Shown here: positions 5,420-6,623 of the stretch, in pieces
Position numbering within the stretch: the stretch's first letter is position 1
Layout: every line of letters starts with the position of its first letter
NCBI GenBank assembly: GCA_964539415.1
Contig: CAZIID010000032.1
Coordinates: 1-6,623 of the forward strand
Direction: 5' to 3'
Source: CAYQFQ01 sp964539415
GTDB lineage: Bacteria > Patescibacteriota > Minisyncoccia > Phycocordibacterales > GWA1-40-21
Length of the DNA: 6,623 nt
Notes under the pieces: model-generated
The model's database searches: none
Told to the model about the DNA's origin: nothing
The model's input: the letters and a program-made list of their open reading frames with translations, nothing else
Translations under genes and position numbers: made by a program

Positions 5420-5560
5420 GTGCGGGTGAGAAAGCACTGGGTGGTGCTTTCGTGCGAGAGTCGAAGCCTACTTGAGCATTTTATCGAGCCTTCTTAGGCG
5501 AAGAGAAAATCCAAGTGTGGGTACTGACCCTGTAAGGGTCGAATCTCTCGCCACTCGCAC
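5420..5560 (+). ncRNA. candidate structured RNA mimicking tRNA-Gly acceptor/T-arm
   Basis: A 141-nt unit closed by GTGCGGGTG (5420-5428) with CACTCGCAC (5552-5560), 9 bp including one G-U. The 3' strand continues into a second helix, GCGAGAG (5454-5460) with CTCTCGC (5545-5551). The two helices should stack as acceptor on T-stem do in a tRNA. Between their 5' strands is one hairpin, AAAGCAC/GTGCTTT around TGGGTG (5431-5450), in place of the D and anticodon arms. The 'T-loop' is expanded to 84 nt and holds GCCTA/TAGGC (5466-5498), with an inner CTTGA/TCGAG, and GACCC/GGGTC (5526-5540). No protein-coding frame and no known RNA family was recognised. Its transcription is unproven, since a probable terminator precedes it. 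Confidence 0.5.
5545..5560 (+). repeat. direct repeat A2: second copy of tRNA-Gly 3' end
   Basis: An exact copy of 5373-5388. A T-loop-like GTCGA (5538-5542) lies two bases upstream. This copy can also pair with the 5' acceptor strand of the real tRNA-Gly (5317-5323). Confidence 0.95.
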
Positions 5561-5641
5561 TTATTGTGTATAAAGTTGGTTGATAATATATAGATTTTAG
5601 AAAAAAGATTTTTGTCAAGACGTGTTTAATTATTTGTGTTG

Positions 5642-5650
5642 TGATATAAT
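5642..5650 (+). promoter_or_regulatory. extended -10 promoter of the glutaredoxin gene
   Basis: TGA then a perfect TATAAT (5645-5650). The -35 region (GTGTTT at 5622-5627, 17-bp spacing) is poor, as is common for extended -10 promoters. The predicted start is near 5657, giving a leader of about 23 nt that contains no SD site. Confidence 0.6.
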
Positions 5651-5679
5651 CTTTGTATTACTAGTTTAATTAAAAAAAT

Positions 5680-5910
5680 ATGAAAAAAGTCACAATATAT
5701 TCAACACCAACTTGTCACTATTGTTTAATGCTAAAAGAGTTTTTGGATTCAAAAGGCGTTAAGTATGAAAACTTTGATGTTTCCTCAAATCTCGAAAAGA
5801 GAAAAGAAATGATGGACAAGAGTGGTCAGATGGGGGTTCCAGTAGTTTTTGTAGAGGAAGAAATGATAGTAGGTTTTAATGAAGATAAGCTAACTGAACT
5901 TCTAGGATAA
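5680..5910 (+). CDS. glutaredoxin/NrdH-like thiol redox protein
   Basis: A small cytoplasmic thiol-disulfide oxidoreductase with a thioredoxin fold, of 76 aa, as expected for NrdH/Grx. The strand VTIYSTPT leads into the CxxC active site C12-H-Y-C15. The cis-proline is in GVPVVF (P54), followed by the glycine pair region EEEMIVGFNEDKLTELL, which binds the partner thiol. NrdH proteins usually reduce class Ib ribonucleotide reductase and are recharged by thioredoxin reductase; neither partner is in this window, so the physiological partner is unknown. Transcribed alone from 5642-5650 and closed by the hairpin at 5922-5955. The ATG lacks an SD, but the start is fixed by the usual N-terminus, MKKVTIYSTPTC. 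Confidence 0.92.
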   Translation: MKKVTIYSTPTCHYCLMLKEFLDSKGVKYENFDVSSNLEKRKEMMDKSGQMGVPVVFVEEEMIVGFNEDKLTELLG

Positions 5911-5921
5911 TATACAAGTTC

Positions 5922-5955
5922 TTAAAAACCCTTCTATAAAATGAAGGGTTTTTAA
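5922..5955 (+). terminator. rho-independent terminator after glutaredoxin
   Basis: TTAAAAACCCTTC (5922-5934) pairs with GAAGGGTTTTTAA (5943-5955) over 13 perfect base pairs, with loop TATAAAAT. The A-run and T-run inside the arms make it potentially active in both directions. Confidence 0.85.
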
Positions 5956-5968
5956 ATGCCCACTGTTG

Positions 5969-5977
5969 TGATATATT
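5969..5977 (+). promoter_or_regulatory. extended -10 promoter of tRNA-Arg
   Basis: TGA followed by TATATT (5972-5977), 11 bp before the tRNA 5' end, with a predicted start near 5984. No clear -35 exists (TTTTTA at 17-bp spacing, inside the preceding terminator). The layout matches that of the glutaredoxin promoter (TGATATAAT). Confidence 0.5.
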
Positions 5978-5988
5978 TAATCAGCATT

Positions 5989-6060
5989 GCCCTTGTAGTT
6001 CAATGGATAGAACAGCTTCGTCCTAAGAAATAGATGTCGGTTCGATTCCGGCCAAGGGCA
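5989..6060 (+). tRNA. tRNA-Arg(CCT)
   Basis: Acceptor GCCCTTG (5989-5995) pairs with CAAGGGC (6053-6059), discriminator A6060. D-stem GTTC/GAAC has loop AATGGATA. Anticodon loop GTCCTAA has anticodon CCT at 6022-6024, which reads AGG. T-stem GTCGG/CCGGC has loop TTCGATT. CCA is not encoded. The anticodon stem GCTTC/GAAAT has a C-A mismatch at 28-42 and a G-U at 27-43, and position 32 is a purine (G), so this arm is weaker than usual. A perfect 16-bp copy of positions 59-74 occurs 114 bp downstream. Confidence 0.92.
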
Positions 6061-6061
6061 C
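6046..6061 (+). repeat. direct repeat B1: tRNA-Arg positions 59-74
   Basis: TTCCGGCCAAGGGCAC, identical to 6160-6175. It begins and ends at the same tRNA positions as repeat A1 in tRNA-Gly. Confidence 0.95.
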
Positions 6062-6122
6062 TAAAGGTTATCGATAATGACAGAATAAGTTAATCACAGT
6101 AGGTAAATGTAGGTTCGACTTG

Positions 6123-6159
6123 CCCCGTAGTAAGTATTCTTATACTTTACTACTTGGGG
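6123..6159 (+). other. long hairpin inserted at tRNA position 58/59
   Basis: CCCC (6123-6126) pairs with GGGG (6156-6159), GTAGTAA (6127-6133) with TTACTAC (6147-6153), and GTAT (6134-6137) with ATAC (6142-6145), around loop TCTT. There is a one-base bulge and a two-base bulge. It separates the T-loop half TTCGA from TTCCGGCC in the decayed copy. Confidence 0.75.
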
Positions 6160-6175
6160 TTCCGGCCAAGGGCAC
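6160..6175 (+). repeat. direct repeat B2: second copy of tRNA-Arg 3' end
   Basis: An exact copy of 6046-6061. It could pair with the 5' acceptor strand of the real tRNA-Arg (5989-5995), in competition with the tRNA's own 3' strand. Confidence 0.95.
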
Positions 6176-6197
6176 AATTCATTAATTAAAATTATTG

Positions 6198-6226
6198 TTT
6201 ACTTTGTCTTTTATAAATACTATAAT
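6198..6226 (+). promoter_or_regulatory. promoter giving a leaderless mRNA
   Basis: TTTACT (6198-6203), a 17-bp spacer, then a perfect TATAAT (6221-6226). Seven bases beyond the -10 is 6233, the A of the next gene's ATG, so the transcript should be leaderless. There is no SD before this gene. Confidence 0.6.
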
Positions 6227-6232
6227 TTAACT

Positions 6233-6514
6233 ATGACACCAGAAGAAAAAGATATGTTAAGGAGGAGTCTTGAATTAGGAGAACAAAACAACAAGATTTT
6301 AAGAGGTATGCTCTCAAAAGCTAGGTGGGGTATGTTTTTTAGAATTTTCTACTGGTGTGTGATAATTGCATTCGCTTTAAGTGCTTATTATTATGTTAAG
6401 CCGTATATAGAGGTTATGCAGAATACGTATCAGAGTATATCTTCTGATATTAATAATATTAAAAGTGTAACAACTAAGATTCCTAATACGATTGGGGGAT
6501 TCTTTACTAAATAA
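6233..6514 (+). CDS. small single-pass membrane protein, unknown function
   Basis: 93 residues. An acidic then amphipathic N-terminal helix (TPEEKDMLRRSLELGEQNNKILRGM, 2-26) is followed by basic residues (K29, R31, R37) and one transmembrane helix at about 34-54 (FFRIFYWCVIIAFALSAYYY). A polar exterior segment (55-93) may continue as a helix. The positive charges before the helix predict a cytoplasmic N-terminus. From memory, proteins starting MTPEEK with a single helix are frequent conserved hypotheticals in Parcubacteria; no function is known to me. It is a single-gene unit between tRNA-Arg and tRNA-Phe. Confidence 0.8.
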   Translation: MTPEEKDMLRRSLELGEQNNKILRGMLSKARWGMFFRIFYWCVIIAFALSAYYYVKPYIEVMQNTYQSISSDINNIKSVTTKIPNTIGGFFTK

Positions 6515-6519
6515 ACTTT

Positions 6520-6551
6520 TTACACTAGAAATTTTACTGGAAATAGTGTAA
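6520..6551. promoter_or_regulatory. inverted repeat before tRNA-Phe
   Basis: TTACACTA (6520-6527) and TAGTGTAA (6544-6551) are perfect 8-bp arms with a 16-nt centre. The right arm overlaps the likely -10 of tRNA-Phe (TAATAT, 6549-6554). No T-run follows, so a standard terminator is unlikely. It could be an operator or chance. Confidence 0.35.
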
Positions 6552-6572
6552 TATCTCCATATATCAACATTT

Positions 6573-6623
6573 GCCGAGGTAGCTCAGTTGGTAGAGCATA
6601 TCCCTGAAGAGGATGTGGTCGGC
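6573..6623 (+). tRNA. tRNA-Phe(GAA), cut by the window end
   Basis: 5' acceptor strand GCCGAGG (6573-6579), D-stem GCTC/GAGC with loop AGTTGGTA, anticodon stem TATCC/GGATG with loop CTGAAGA and anticodon GAA at 6606-6608. The variable loop and the first T-stem bases reach the edge. The missing part is the T-arm and 3' acceptor strand. Confidence 0.92.

Larger units (their letters stand above)
6062..6175 (+). pseudogene. decayed tRNA-Arg-like unit with hairpin insertion
   Basis: This non-coding stretch looks like a degenerate second tRNA-Arg. TAAATGTAGGTTCGA (6104-6118) matches tRNA positions 43-58 (TAGATGTCGGTTCGA, 6031-6045) at 13 of 15 bases. It is followed by a 41-nt insert (6119-6159) and then the exact copy of positions 59-74 (6160-6175). 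Fragments further 5' (GGTTATCGATAATGACAG, 6066-6083) recall the D-arm but are too diverged to be sure. No 5' acceptor strand (GCCCTTG) is present, so the unit cannot form its own acceptor stem. It could be a pseudogene, an insertion scar or a functional RNA. Confidence 0.5.

Noticed and set aside
5431..5456. TGGGTGGT followed by a GC-rich stem resembles the T-box antiterminator motif (AGGGTGGNACCGCG).
   Set aside because: The match is partial. There is no Stem I or specifier loop, and the unit is not followed by an aminoacyl-tRNA synthetase or amino-acid gene; the next gene is a glutaredoxin over 200 bp away. The GGGTGG sits in a hairpin loop rather than an antiterminator bulge.
5389..5544. 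A normal group I or group II intron in a tRNA.
   Set aside because: tRNA-Gly is complete and uninterrupted, the segment is far shorter than such introns, no conserved core elements were seen, and the boundary is in the T-loop instead of the anticodon loop.
5420..5560. tRNA-like ends joined by a long insert suggested tmRNA.
   Set aside because: It is too short, lacks the Ala identity pair in the acceptor, has no tag reading frame and no pseudoknot series that I can see.
5966..5971. TTGTGA as a -35 box for tRNA-Arg.
   Set aside because: It directly abuts the -10 TATATT, so the spacing is impossible; the extended -10 reading is used instead.
5373..6175. CRISPR array.
   Set aside because: Each repeat occurs only twice, the two repeat pairs differ, the spacing is irregular, and the repeats are tRNA 3' ends.

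Overview
The window is AT-rich bacterial DNA with very compact genes. It looks like a reduced-genome member of the Candidate Phyla Radiation (Patescibacteria, Parcubacteria-like). The evidence is indirect: weak or absent Shine-Dalgarno (SD) sites on the housekeeping genes, tRNA genes without an encoded CCA, and small single-pass membrane proteins of the kind common there. TGA is used as a stop, so nothing suggests the recoded genetic code of Gracilibacteria. No taxonomic marker was searched.

Layout. 1-98: an intergenic stretch with a possible divergent gene running off the left edge. 99-1328: alanine racemase (alr), with all catalytic residues present but carrying an in-frame, GC-rich, palindromic repeat of about 108 bp. 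1349-1468: a strong extended -10 promoter followed at once by a terminator-like hairpin. 1469-2849: two genes for exported or membrane-anchored proteins of unknown function. They have near-50% GC by eye and perfect SD sites, and they end at a textbook terminator (2877-2910); they look acquired or specialised compared with their neighbours. 2970-4760: translation factor LepA/EF4. 4772-4885, minus strand: a 37-residue membrane protein. 4936-5307: an FtsB/DivIC-like division protein, followed 9 nt later by tRNA-Gly(CCC). 5680-5910: a NrdH-like glutaredoxin. 5989-6060: tRNA-Arg(CCT). 6233-6514: a small membrane protein that is probably translated from a leaderless mRNA. 6573-end: the first two thirds of tRNA-Phe(GAA).

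The most unusual material is in the two 'empty' stretches after tRNA-Gly and tRNA-Arg. Each tRNA is followed by a structured unit (172 and 114 nt) that ends in a perfect 16-bp second copy of that tRNA's own 3' end. In both cases the copied segment is exactly tRNA positions 59-74, from the late T-loop to the first base after the discriminator, although the two tRNAs and the two units are otherwise unrelated in sequence. The Gly unit can fold as an acceptor/T-arm mimic, and its 5' strand can instead pair with the 3' end of the real tRNA. The Arg unit looks like a decayed tRNA copy with a 41-nt hairpin inserted exactly at position 58/59. Possible explanations are att-type insertion scars, decayed tandem tRNA duplications, or functional tRNA-like RNAs; the sequence alone does not decide between them.

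The genes do not form one pathway. They are core functions (cell-wall D-alanine, translation, division, thiol redox, tRNAs) interrupted by the accessory two-gene cassette.
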